This document shows positions 37,316 through 44,815 of a DNA stretch of 64,000 nucleotides, piece after piece. This DNA is from Ochrobactrum chromiisoli (GTDB lineage Bacteria > Pseudomonadota > Alphaproteobacteria > Rhizobiales > Rhizobiaceae): positions 1 to 64,000 of the forward strand of contig NZ_JAPHAV010000016.1 in assembly GCF_026241335.1 (NCBI RefSeq), read 5' to 3'. The position numbers were made by a program, and so were the translations under genes. Each line of letters starts with the position of its first letter. Positions within the stretch are counted from its first letter, which is position 1. The notes below the pieces were generated by a model that saw only the letters and a program-made list of their open reading frames with translations, was not told the origin of the DNA and searched no databases.

Positions 37316-40306
37316 CTAACGCTCGTGTTCGTCGCGGTCCTTCTTTTCCTGTTGCTCTTGCTCTAGTTCCTGCAATCGTGCAACCTGTTGTTGCGGAGGA
37401 TCTGTACGGGCAGTCTCTCCGTCCCGAACGACGGCCTTTGTTTCCATACTAGCCCGATTATCGAGTTGTTTGGAACCTTCAACTTTCTCGTCGGTCCGAT
37501 CCCGTTCTTCAAGCAAGTTCGCTTCCCATGCCCGGCGATCGACCATTTGTTCGACGCGATGCTTCTGTCCGTCGATCTCCTGTATGACGGTTTTCATGAC
37601 GCGTTCCGTACCAGTGGACCGCAAATGAATTTCATCGCCGATATCGGCGCCGGCGCGATGCAATGCATCTGGTAATCCGACACCCCAGACCGTGCGACTG
37701 CCGTTGGCAGTTTCAATAACAACGAACGGCGAAGGCTCGTTCTTCTCATCATCCTGATAGGCCTTCTCGCCTGTCTCGACGAGGATGCCCTGAACGCCCT
37801 CCTTATAGTCGATTGTCTTGGAGTGCGGCGCTCCGGAATTATCTGCATTCTGTTGCTCTCTATCGACCTTGATCGACCGATCCGAACCTGCAGATTGCTC
37901 CTGATCCCGGTGAGCCGCCTCCAGCGCCCTGCCCTCGATCGGAACAATTTCATTGCGCAAATAGGACTGCTCGCGACGCGCCAGATCTTGCCAATCCAGT
38001 TCCGTCGGCTGATAACCCTTCACCGAAATTCCGTGCGCCTGGCCCTCCAGCCAAGTTTCACGGCGGAACTCCTTGCTCCCCGTTATCTCGATGCTCGTCC
38101 AGCCTCGATGCGCTGCTGTTTCGATCATCAATCGAACGCCCTGAGCATCGAACGATTTTGCGCGCAGCTTCTCTCCATTGTCCTGGAACACTTCGCGCTC
38201 ACCCTTTGAATCGGCAAAGACTCGCTGCGTCCCCCCGTGATCCTCACGAATATAATATCGCCTCGTGATTTCAATCGGAAATGAACGGTCCATTTCAGCC
38301 CGGTAGGATGCTGCCGCCGCTTTCTCTTCTTCATCTGCGCCGAAACGCGGGTTGCTGGCATTATCATCCGATGGCAAACCCTGCTCTGCTTCCGCAATAA
38401 TATGAACCGGCTTGGCAATTTCGGAATCGGGTTCGCGAGCAATCTGCATCGACGAGCTATCCGGCTCGCTTTCTTGCGATGGTGTTTCAACGGTCAATCC
38501 ACACTGTTCCGTCAATTCCATATGCTCGCGCATTAGATTGACATGTTCGCGCGTATACTGCGCTACCTGATCCAGATCGGCTTTGTCTTCCAGACCGAGA
38601 TTGCGGCCAAGTCGGAACAAAGCTGTTTCAACTTCTTTCTCATATGCCTCAAAATCGCTTCTCGACATTTCGCGCATTTTTTCACCCTCCAAAATGATGT
38701 TTTGCAACTTTACCAAATTGGAACGGTATTGCGACCCGAAATCCGCATGAACGATATTAGAATTATTTACGTCCGCTTGAAGCGAAATAGTTGATTCTAT
38801 TACATCTCTTTGTTGCATAGCATATGCAGAAATCTGACGATCGCCGCTTGCCATTGCGAGTTTCTCCCAACTCTGAGTTACCTTTACGGTATATTCACGG
38901 CTGCGCGCACTTCGCGCCACGCTATGACGACCCGACCGCTTGGCGTCATAACGCGACTGAGCTGCCGCACTCGTCCCCTCATGTTCCGTTCGTCCCTCGC
39001 GATTAACCGGCCGAACCTGATTGCGCGTATAGGCTGGAGCATTTGCAAACTCGCGCCTGTCGGTCATTTCCATAGCGACGCCGTGCTCGCGCGCCTTTTC
39101 AGCCATAAGTTCGCGCCACTGGCGAAAAACCTGTGGCGAGGTCTCGACCCGATCACCGGCATCCGAACGCATAGCGATAATGGCATGTGCATGGATATGC
39201 GGTCGCTTTCCGCCCTGCCCCATCTCTTTCGGGTCGCTGAACGGATCATGCATCGCAAATATGTAGCGGTGTCCTTCGAACTGCGCGGCCAGAAAATCCC
39301 GAACAGCACCTTCAAAAGCCTGAACGTTGGTGCCAGCTTTGGCAGACATAATGACATGCATCACATCCCTGCCCCTACGGCTGTGCAACTCCCGACGCCA
39401 CTGCTTTTGCACCAGGTTGCCTGCGGAGCGCGCATCAGAGACAACACGCCCCTTACCATCGCGAACATCACCCTTATGATCCTCGACCAGATTTCTCAGC
39501 TTGGCAGCGCCATATTCCACGCCATTACCATACCCGGTAAAACGGAACCGCGCCCTCGCCAGATCAGACGCTGCGCTTTTGATATAACGCCTCTGAATAA
39601 TGTCCGCCGCCTTCGGGTCGCCGGTCAACCGCTCCCCTTCCGCGCTGCGCAAGACCACCATGCCGTCAACTTTTAAAATTCCATGCGATGGCTGCGAAAC
39701 AGCATAAGCGAAGCTGCGATTGCCGAAAGCGCTCGCCAGGCTATCGCGCACGAGCTGGTGCAAAGCTTCTTCTGTTGCGAAACCGCTAGCTTCGATCGAC
39801 ACTCGGAACGTACCGATATCCCTGCTCTCGGCTCGATTTTGAAACACTGGCTCCCATTCGCCACGCAACCGGGCCAGTTCCTCACGTCCCTCCAGCCGCT
39901 CACCGTTTTCCTTTTCGACGCTAATCTCACCATTGCGGGCAACATAATTCACCATTGCGCCAAGACGCGCACCGCCACCATACGACGCCAACTTGACCAC
40001 CGCAGGCTGACTGCCTGTTGCAACCGCGGCCAAACGTGTTTCCATCGGCCTCGCTGACGCAACGGGCTTACTTGCAGAGCCTCCAAAGAACTGGATCCTC
40101 TGTGCCCTTGAGGATCCCGTGCGCATTTTCGGCACCAAGCCGCCACTTGCTGCAGCGGCGCCACCTGCGATCTGTAATTCGCGCAATCTCCGGCGCATTT
40201 CTTCCTCGGCGCTGCTTGCAGCACTCGAACCCAGCGAAAGCTCATGCAGCAACGCCGCTCGGCGCTGCTCCCATTCACTTTCAAAAGCTCCGAGAAAGAA
40301 CTCCAT
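37316..40306 (-). CDS. VirD2/MobP-type relaxase with LPD7 domain
   Basis: A 996-residue conjugative relaxase that nicks oriT and pilots the strand into the recipient. The N-terminal region is Ala/Arg-rich. The relaxase core (about 120-420) holds the HUH-type metal site PHIHAHAIIAM near 370 and a candidate nucleophile Tyr in MVNYVARNG. A coiled region follows, then an LPD7 domain (about 680-770, RRYYIREDHGG through GWTSIEITGSKEF), found in large rhizobial relaxases. The C-terminal tail is Glu/Gln/Arg-rich, as expected of a type IV secretion signal. Operon: mobC, relaxase, small membrane protein. Confidence 0.88.
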   Translation of the reverse strand: MEFFLGAFESEWEQRRAALLHELSLGSSAASSAEEEMRRRLRELQIAGGAAAASGGLVPKMRTGSSRAQRIQFFGGSASKPVASARPMETRLAAVATGSQPAVVKLASYGGGARLGAMVNYVARNGEISVEKENGERLEGREELARLRGEWEPVFQNRAESRDIGTFRVSIEASGFATEEALHQLVRDSLASAFGNRSFAYAVSQPSHGILKVDGMVVLRSAEGERLTGDPKAADIIQRRYIKSAASDLARARFRFTGYGNGVEYGAAKLRNLVEDHKGDVRDGKGRVVSDARSAGNLVQKQWRRELHSRRGRDVMHVIMSAKAGTNVQAFEGAVRDFLAAQFEGHRYIFAMHDPFSDPKEMGQGGKRPHIHAHAIIAMRSDAGDRVETSPQVFRQWRELMAEKAREHGVAMEMTDRREFANAPAYTRNQVRPVNREGRTEHEGTSAAAQSRYDAKRSGRHSVARSARSREYTVKVTQSWEKLAMASGDRQISAYAMQQRDVIESTISLQADVNNSNIVHADFGSQYRSNLVKLQNIILEGEKMREMSRSDFEAYEKEVETALFRLGRNLGLEDKADLDQVAQYTREHVNLMREHMELTEQCGLTVETPSQESEPDSSSMQIAREPDSEIAKPVHIIAEAEQGLPSDDNASNPRFGADEEEKAAAASYRAEMDRSFPIEITRRYYIREDHGGTQRVFADSKGEREVFQDNGEKLRAKSFDAQGVRLMIETAAHRGWTSIEITGSKEFRRETWLEGQAHGISVKGYQPTELDWQDLARREQSYLRNEIVPIEGRALEAAHRDQEQSAGSDRSIKVDREQQNADNSGAPHSKTIDYKEGVQGILVETGEKAYQDDEKNEPSPFVVIETANGSRTVWGVGLPDALHRAGADIGDEIHLRSTGTERVMKTVIQEIDGQKHRVEQMVDRRAWEANLLEERDRTDEKVEGSKQLDNRASMETKAVVRDGETARTDPPQQQVARLQELEQEQQEKKDRDEHER

Positions 40307-40312
40307 TGACCG

Positions 40313-40714
40313 CTAATCCTTGCTACGATGTTTGTATCCTGACCGCTTCGTGATGCGGCGCAACTCGCTGAGGACGCCTACCTGCATCTTCTGAACATCA
40401 CCGACCACCATACGGATCTCGCTATCCGAAACCGATTTGCCGCTATTCAGTGCTCGAGCGACCTGATTAAGATTGATGCCAATCATGCGCATATCCTCAA
40501 GCATGAGGGACAAAAGCGCTCTGTCTTCATCATTGAAGATGGGCTTTACCCCTGCGCCTTGCAGCAACACGGCCTTGAAAAATGCGCTCATCGTCATATC
40601 AGCCGCCTTCGCGGCGTCGTCGATCGCGTCATATTCGTCCGCCGAGACACGGCTATGAATGGTTTGCGGCTTGGGTTTAACGCCCCCCATACCCTCATTA
40701 ATTGCTTCATTCAT
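40313..40714 (-). CDS. mobC: MobC-like relaxosome accessory protein
   Basis: A 133-residue protein when started at the ATG at 40714; the longer frame would run through the candidate oriT and is rejected. It has an N-terminal ribbon-helix-helix-like part (TIHSRVSADEYDAIDDAAKA) and the MobC signature (MRMIGINLNQVARALNSGKS). MobC proteins bind oriT and help open the DNA for the relaxase. Seven bases separate it from the relaxase gene. Confidence 0.85.
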   Translation of the reverse strand: MNEAINEGMGGVKPKPQTIHSRVSADEYDAIDDAAKAADMTMSAFFKAVLLQGAGVKPIFNDEDRALLSLMLEDMRMIGINLNQVARALNSGKSVSDSEIRMVVGDVQKMQVGVLSELRRITKRSGYKHRSKD

Positions 40715-40740
40715 AGGCGTTGTTAGCTCCAATTCAGCGC

Positions 40741-40815
40741 AGCAATCGACAATCGCGGACGTGTTTCGCGATTGCTTAGCAAAAATGTAGCACATTTTTC
40801 CGTATCCTGCCGACC
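40741..40815 (+). other. oriT: Candidate origin of transfer (oriT)
   Basis: The spacer upstream of mobC contains nested inverted repeats: AGCAATCG/CGATTGCT (40741-40748, 40769-40776) around AATCGCG/CGCGATT. Then AAAAATGT/ACATTTTT (40781-40788, 40792-40799, 3-base loop), followed four bases later by TATCCTG|C (40803-40810). The last matches the P-type nick consensus YATCCTG|Y of RP4 and T-DNA borders. A hairpin directly 5' of such a site is the normal relaxase binding layout, and the site lies between the relaxase operon and virC1-like genes. Confidence 0.62.
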
Positions 40816-41270
40816 CATCTACAAGGGGAGCCATCCAATATTCGTCTAACTTGGCCTCGCTCCGCTTACCTTACGCCGGGGTGCAGCCTCGGCGCTGCAA
40901 AGAAATTACGCTCACCAAGGTTCACCACCAGAACGCTTTATTCGCCTTTGTGTACCCCTCGTACTCGCCAGCAAGGGACGCTTCGCTCTTCGCCCTTGCC
41001 GGACTACGAGCGGGCGGCACGAACGGCTTTTGCGCGGCTCCGGGGTTCACACTCCATTGGGAGAAACATGTTCCCAAACTCCAGTTATCGAGTGATGTGA
41101 TTATTTGATATGAACACATGGTGTGTCACATGCTACCAATCGTATTGTCACATCGTGTGAAACTATCTTATCTTCACATGCATTCTCGCGCCCTGTTGGC
41201 AGCATTGCCGGCGCTTCAGGCAATAATCGACACCAAGAAAACCAGCATATCCAGGTACAGGAGGGCCATC

Positions 41271-41984
41271 GTGACACTTCGAATATCTTCGGTAAGCGGC
41301 AAAGGTGGAGCCGGGAAGACGACCGCGGTCATTTTGACTGCAGGTGAACTCGCACTCAAAAATCGACGGGTATTGCTCATTGATGCCGATCCACGACAGA
41401 ACTTAGCCGAGTGGTGGAAGCGGTGCGAAGCAAAGGACAACGTACCGGCATCGATCTCGCTCGCGACCGCACTTCGTCAGAACAATATAGAGAAATTAAT
41501 GGCGTCACAGGAGGGCAACTATGACGCCATACTGATCGACGCGCCGGGCGTCGATAGTGTTGTGATGGATACGATAATCGACCATTCAGATATCGTCATC
41601 ACACCCATTCAGCCCGCCCAAGACGAGATTAAAGCAGTTGGTGAGGCCGCGGAGGCAATTGCGACACGAACGGACCTTCTTGACCGTAGTATTCCTCAAG
41701 CGGTTCTTCGAACACGCATCACGATCGTCAATCGGCATCTCGAAGCATACCGGATCATTCGCCCTTTCGTCCAAAATCTGAGCGAACACGGTTATAATTC
41801 CGTGTTGCTCGATACAGAGTTGATCGAGCGCAACTGCTATCGAGAAATCCGCAGCGGTCTTGGCACGCTACAAATGCTCGAACCGAGTGAACCGGTTCTC
41901 AAGGCCAGAGCGGAGGTGAATGCATTCGTCGAGGAGTTGGAGAAACTTAAAGTGGCGCACCAAGGGGAGACTATCGATGGCTAA
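41271..41984 (+). CDS. VirC1/ParA-like ATPase
   Basis: A 237-residue P-loop ATPase. The GTG start at 41271 has AGGAGGG seven bases upstream; the upstream frame extension lacks a site. Deviant Walker A SGKGGAGKTT, Walker A' LLIDADPRQN and Walker B YDAILIDAPG are clear. Its length matches VirC1, which brings the relaxosome to the VirB/D4 channel in Agrobacterium. Location beside oriT and a VirC2-like gene favours that role over plasmid partition, which repA and repB already cover. Confidence 0.82.
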   Translation: MTLRISSVSGKGGAGKTTAVILTAGELALKNRRVLLIDADPRQNLAEWWKRCEAKDNVPASISLATALRQNNIEKLMASQEGNYDAILIDAPGVDSVVMDTIIDHSDIVITPIQPAQDEIKAVGEAAEAIATRTDLLDRSIPQAVLRTRITIVNRHLEAYRIIRPFVQNLSEHGYNSVLLDTELIERNCYREIRSGLGTLQMLEPSEPVLKARAEVNAFVEELEKLKVAHQGETIDG

Positions 41985-42405
41985 GGGAAAAATCTCTCTT
42001 TCTGATTTCCCGGTGGCGGAACGTCGAAAACGTTCTATTGATCTGGACAAAGTCACTGCCTCTCCCCCGCCGATTTCGCACACGCACGACGAAGACGCTG
42101 CAAGAATTGGAAATGAATCGGCGCCCGCGACATCAAGACAGAATAAGCAGGCTAAACCTCTCGAGACAACACCGGCACAACACCGGGCAAATGCAATTGA
42201 AAATGCGAACCGCCGGGAAGACTCCCGTAACCGACTGCGTGAGCTTCGCAAATCCCGTGAGCGTGAAAGTAAGCATTTCGTCAACGTCTCGCTTGATTAT
42301 GAAACCAAGCGTCGACTTGAGAATGCAGCACACGACAACGGTCTCAAAATGACCGTCATACTCCGCGACGCAATTGATCAATATCTTAAAGATAACGGAT
42401 ACTGA
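41977..42405 (+). CDS. VirC2-like ribbon-helix-helix protein
   Basis: A 142-residue basic protein overlapping the VirC1-like gene by eight bases (ATG at 41977, AAGGGGAGA upstream). The N-terminal half is disordered and charged; the C-terminal 50 residues form a ribbon-helix-helix (KHFVNVSLDYETKRRLENAA, LKMTVILRDAIDQYL). This matches the VirC2 layout, which binds DNA near the nick site with VirC1. Confidence 0.72.
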   Translation: MAKGKISLSDFPVAERRKRSIDLDKVTASPPPISHTHDEDAARIGNESAPATSRQNKQAKPLETTPAQHRANAIENANRREDSRNRLRELRKSRERESKHFVNVSLDYETKRRLENAAHDNGLKMTVILRDAIDQYLKDNGY

Positions 42406-42407
42406 TC

Positions 42408-42785
42408 ATGCTTGGTCGAAGTTTTCTCATCGGCATTGCGGTCGGAATTGCCGTTGGGATCTATATCGCTCCATCGCTGCGCACCAATCTAGATCTTCAT
42501 ACCGACGAACAGAAGGTCGCTAGTCTGGCAAAGCAAAGCTACGATGCCATTTGGCCTGATGACGAAACAGCCAGGACGGAGTTATTTCGATTGTCGAACT
42601 GGAATTGCGCCGATTACGGCCGTTCTTCCAAAGTGTCAGTCCTGCGTTGCATTCCAATCAAAGAGCAGACTGTTGCATGCGAATTGTCTGCTACGCTAAG
42701 CTGGCTGAATGAGCCCAAAGCTATCGAAGCCGTCTTCGAGGGGGTGGCCAATGATTGGCGCCTTGTGGCGGTGAAATCCAGATAA
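42408..42785 (+). CDS. Small exported or membrane-anchored protein
   Basis: A 125-residue protein two bases after the VirC2-like gene. An N-terminal hydrophobic segment (FLIGIAVGIAVGIYIAPS) could be a signal or anchor. The rest is soluble with three Cys (NCADYG, VLRCIP, VACELS) and a late FEGVANDWRLVAVKSR strand. No known family. Probably a transfer accessory, inferred from the operon. Confidence 0.65.
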   Translation: MLGRSFLIGIAVGIAVGIYIAPSLRTNLDLHTDEQKVASLAKQSYDAIWPDDETARTELFRLSNWNCADYGRSSKVSVLRCIPIKEQTVACELSATLSWLNEPKAIEAVFEGVANDWRLVAVKSR

Positions 42786-42964
42786 CCGATGTGACGACGA
42801 TCGGCATTGGAATCCCAAACGCTAGCGCCGAATGCGCCCTCCTCCTTCATTTCAATATAAAACGCGCGCTGAAAACAGGCGAACACGAACTCTGAAGTGC
42901 TGCTATTTCTGAAAAATATGGTAATGATCGCCGTTGTGGCACGGCAGGTAAAAGGGGTTCCAGC

Positions 42965-43462
42965 GTGAGTAGTGAGTCATTGGATTTCGCAAATGAGCAT
43001 TCTTTGGAAAGGACCAATGATCCTGAGATCGATAAACCAGTCTTCAGGCGTTCAGGTTTTAACGGAATAAGCACGTTTGAAGAAATAGATCAGCGACTTG
43101 CAAAATACCTGCGCGACGCACGTGAAAAAGCGGGCCTCAAACAAGCCGATTTTGCACCACTCATGGGACTGTCTACGCCAGTTTATGGTCGTTATGAGCG
43201 GGCATTTTCAAAACTCCACGTCACTCGCATGATCCATATCTGTGAAGTGCTGAACGTTATGCCCATCGATATGCTTTACGAAGCAGCACCCCATTTGTGG
43301 GGTAATAATGAGGAAGAAGCCAGGGATCGCGTCGAACTTGCGAAACTCGTGGCAGATCTCCCGCACAGCACTACGCGTGACTTGCTTTCGTTGGTTAAAA
43401 AAATGGCAGACCTACAAAGCCAGGTCGATGCCAAACCCCAAAGCACGGATTCAACGAAATAG
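42965..43462 (+). CDS. XRE-family transcriptional regulator
   Basis: A 165-residue protein starting with GTG (AAAGGGG upstream). A 45-residue leader precedes an XRE helix-turn-helix (about 45-100: YLRDAREKAGLKQADFAPLM, STPVYGRYERAFSKL). The tail is helical. It may regulate the relaxase/VirC cluster or the neighbouring toxin-antitoxin genes; the target is unknown. Confidence 0.8.
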   Translation: MSSESLDFANEHSLERTNDPEIDKPVFRRSGFNGISTFEEIDQRLAKYLRDAREKAGLKQADFAPLMGLSTPVYGRYERAFSKLHVTRMIHICEVLNVMPIDMLYEAAPHLWGNNEEEARDRVELAKLVADLPHSTTRDLLSLVKKMADLQSQVDAKPQSTDSTK

Positions 43463-43519
43463 TCGAAGCCAGCGATGGCTATTGCGAATAGCCGACAATT
43501 GCTCGAAATGCACGATCTG

Positions 43520-43621
43520 AAGCGTGTCTCCCGAAAGTGGGAACCGGTTTCGGGATAGAGACATGCGTAAAAACAAAAGCTTAAAGCGTATCGTGTGAAT
43601 ATGATTAAACGCGACACGCTT
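43520..43621. repeat. Bru-RS-like palindromic repeat
   Basis: A 102-base element with ends AAGCGTGTC and GACACGCTT and internal palindromic parts (CCCGAAAGTGGGAACCGGTT, CGGGATAGAGACATGCG). It matches in style the roughly 105-base Bru-RS repeats scattered in Brucella and Ochrobactrum genomes, known there as insertion sites for IS711. Its presence supports long residence in a Brucellaceae host. Confidence 0.65.
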
Positions 43622-43718
43622 TAAGAACCAATCATCGATTGGCTGATCAGGTGCACTGTTGTATTGCCAGACTTAATATGATACTAAATTTCGCACTAAA
43701 TTGGATACGGAACTTGTC

Positions 43719-43964
43719 ATGCAACGTGTGGAAGCAAATATAGCGGTTAGTGTTTCGGATCTCAAAAAAAGTCCGTCCGCAGTTATGGACGAGGCTAATG
43801 GCGAGACCGTCGCCGTTCTTAATCATAATCGAATTATGGCTTATATGGTTCCCGCTGACGTCTATGAAGACATGCTCGAGAAGCTGGACGATATTCGCCT
43901 TACTGAGATAATCAGGAAACGAGCCGACGAAAAAGGAATTTCGGTCGATATCGATGCCTTATAA
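43719..43964 (+). CDS. Phd/YefM-type antitoxin
   Basis: An 81-residue protein. The ATG at 43719 is favoured over a TTG at 43701. The N-terminal part (ANIAVSVSDLKKSPSAVMDE, AVLNHNRIMAYMVPADVYE) is the Phd/YefM DNA-binding fold; the C-terminal tail would cover the toxin. The upstream region has two ACTAAATT repeats (about 43683-43702), likely operators. It overlaps the toxin gene by 11 bases. Confidence 0.85.
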   Translation: MQRVEANIAVSVSDLKKSPSAVMDEANGETVAVLNHNRIMAYMVPADVYEDMLEKLDDIRLTEIIRKRADEKGISVDIDAL

Positions 43965-44241
43965 GCTTGAATTCCTGCCCTCAGCACTCAAAGAATGGAA
44001 TAAACTCGGCTCAACAATCCAAGAGCAATTAAAGAAAAAACTGCGTGAACGTTTGGAAACGCCGCGGGTCGTTAGCGCCTCACTTCACGGTATGCCTGAC
44101 CATTACAAGATAAAATTACGTCAATTAGGCTATCGGCTGGTTTATTCCGTCAACGACGACACTGTAACGGTGTTGGTCGTGGCAGTTGGAAAACGTGAGC
44201 GTGGAGATGTTTATAATACCGCTCGCTCCAGAACACAGTAG
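43954..44241 (+). CDS. RelE-family toxin
   Basis: A 95-residue ribosome-dependent mRNA interferase by family. It shows the RelE/ParE pattern: LEFLPSALKEWNKLGSTIQE, then HYKIKLRQLGYRLVYSVNDD and VVAVGKRERGDVY. The catalytic-type Arg and Lys residues in the core and the Arg-rich end are present. With the preceding antitoxin it forms a plasmid maintenance module. Confidence 0.88.
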   Translation: MPYKLEFLPSALKEWNKLGSTIQEQLKKKLRERLETPRVVSASLHGMPDHYKIKLRQLGYRLVYSVNDDTVTVLVVAVGKRERGDVYNTARSRTQ

Positions 44242-44300
44242 TATCTCATAATCTTGTTATTTCTGTCAGATCCGATGCGGCAGAAAAGGCCTGTTTGACA

Positions 44301-44324
44301 CGGAGGTCGCTTACGCGACCTCCG
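44301..44324. terminator. Strong hairpin at the 3' end of ardC
   Basis: CGGAGGTCGC and GCGACCTCCG form a perfect 10-base-pair stem with a TTAC loop, overlapping the last codons of ardC and lying between convergent relE and ardC. No T-run follows on either strand, so it may act as a bidirectional barrier or protect RNA ends. Terminator role is inferred. Confidence 0.45.
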
Positions 44325-44592
44325 ATCCGTGTATCGATGTAAGCCCATGCAGATAATCGGCAATCGCCTGAGCTTTGGCTGCTGCGGTGATAATGGCGCG
44401 TTTGTCCGCCTTCATGACGGACATCCAGCTTTCAAGGTAAGCGGCTGTGTTTTCGCGAGGATCATGGGATACACCCAGGTCAGCGCAAAGGAATGCTGCG
44501 GACAGTTCTGCGACCAGCTCTTCGAGCGCATAAGCGTTGGTGCCGAAGCGGCCCGACATATCACGATCAAGGCGATGTTTTGCGCCTGACCA
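44311..44592 (-). pseudogene. ardC: ArdC antirestriction protein, 3' part
   Basis: The last 93 codons of ardC, resuming with WSGAKHRLDRD directly after the point where the RIT element is inserted, then FGTNAYALEELVAELSAAFL and AYLESWMSVMKADKRAI. It joins in frame to the part at 49844-50082. Without excision of the element it is cut off from the start codon and is not expressed as ArdC. Confidence 0.85.
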
Positions 44593-44626
44593 ATGACCAT
44601 TATGCCGATATCGGCATAATGGTCAT
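44593..44626. repeat. 34-base perfect palindrome at the left RIT junction
   Basis: ATGACCATTATGCCGAT is followed by its exact reverse complement. It lies outside the left inverted repeat and has no counterpart at the right end. It contains two inverted TTATGCCG motifs (44600-44607, 44612-44619), which also recur inside both RIT ends. Confidence 0.85.
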
Positions 44627-44660
44627 AATGCCGTAACCCGGATTATGCCGCATGGCGTCC
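44627..44660. repeat. RIT left terminal inverted repeat
   Basis: Starts AATGCCGTAACCCGGATTAT and matches the right end with one mismatch in 34 bases (CAT versus CGT). An inner CGGCATAA lies at 44702-44709, giving a pair of inverted TTATGCCG motifs about 50 bases apart. Confidence 0.88.
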
Positions 44661-44815
44661 TCTGAAGGCTCATTTTCCCGGCATCGGCCATGCGGCTTTT
44701 TCGGCATAATCGAAGGACCTAACGCTCCAGTTCTGACAGCGTGGTACGTTATCTTGGCCCTTATTGAGCGCACTTCGTGACTATTCGGAAGGCATGCCAA
44801 AAAAGGAGACCACCA

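Noticed and set aside
40715-40834. A longer MobC starting at 40834
   Set aside because: The extension would run through the hairpin and nick-like site of the candidate oriT and has no similarity to MobC proteins.
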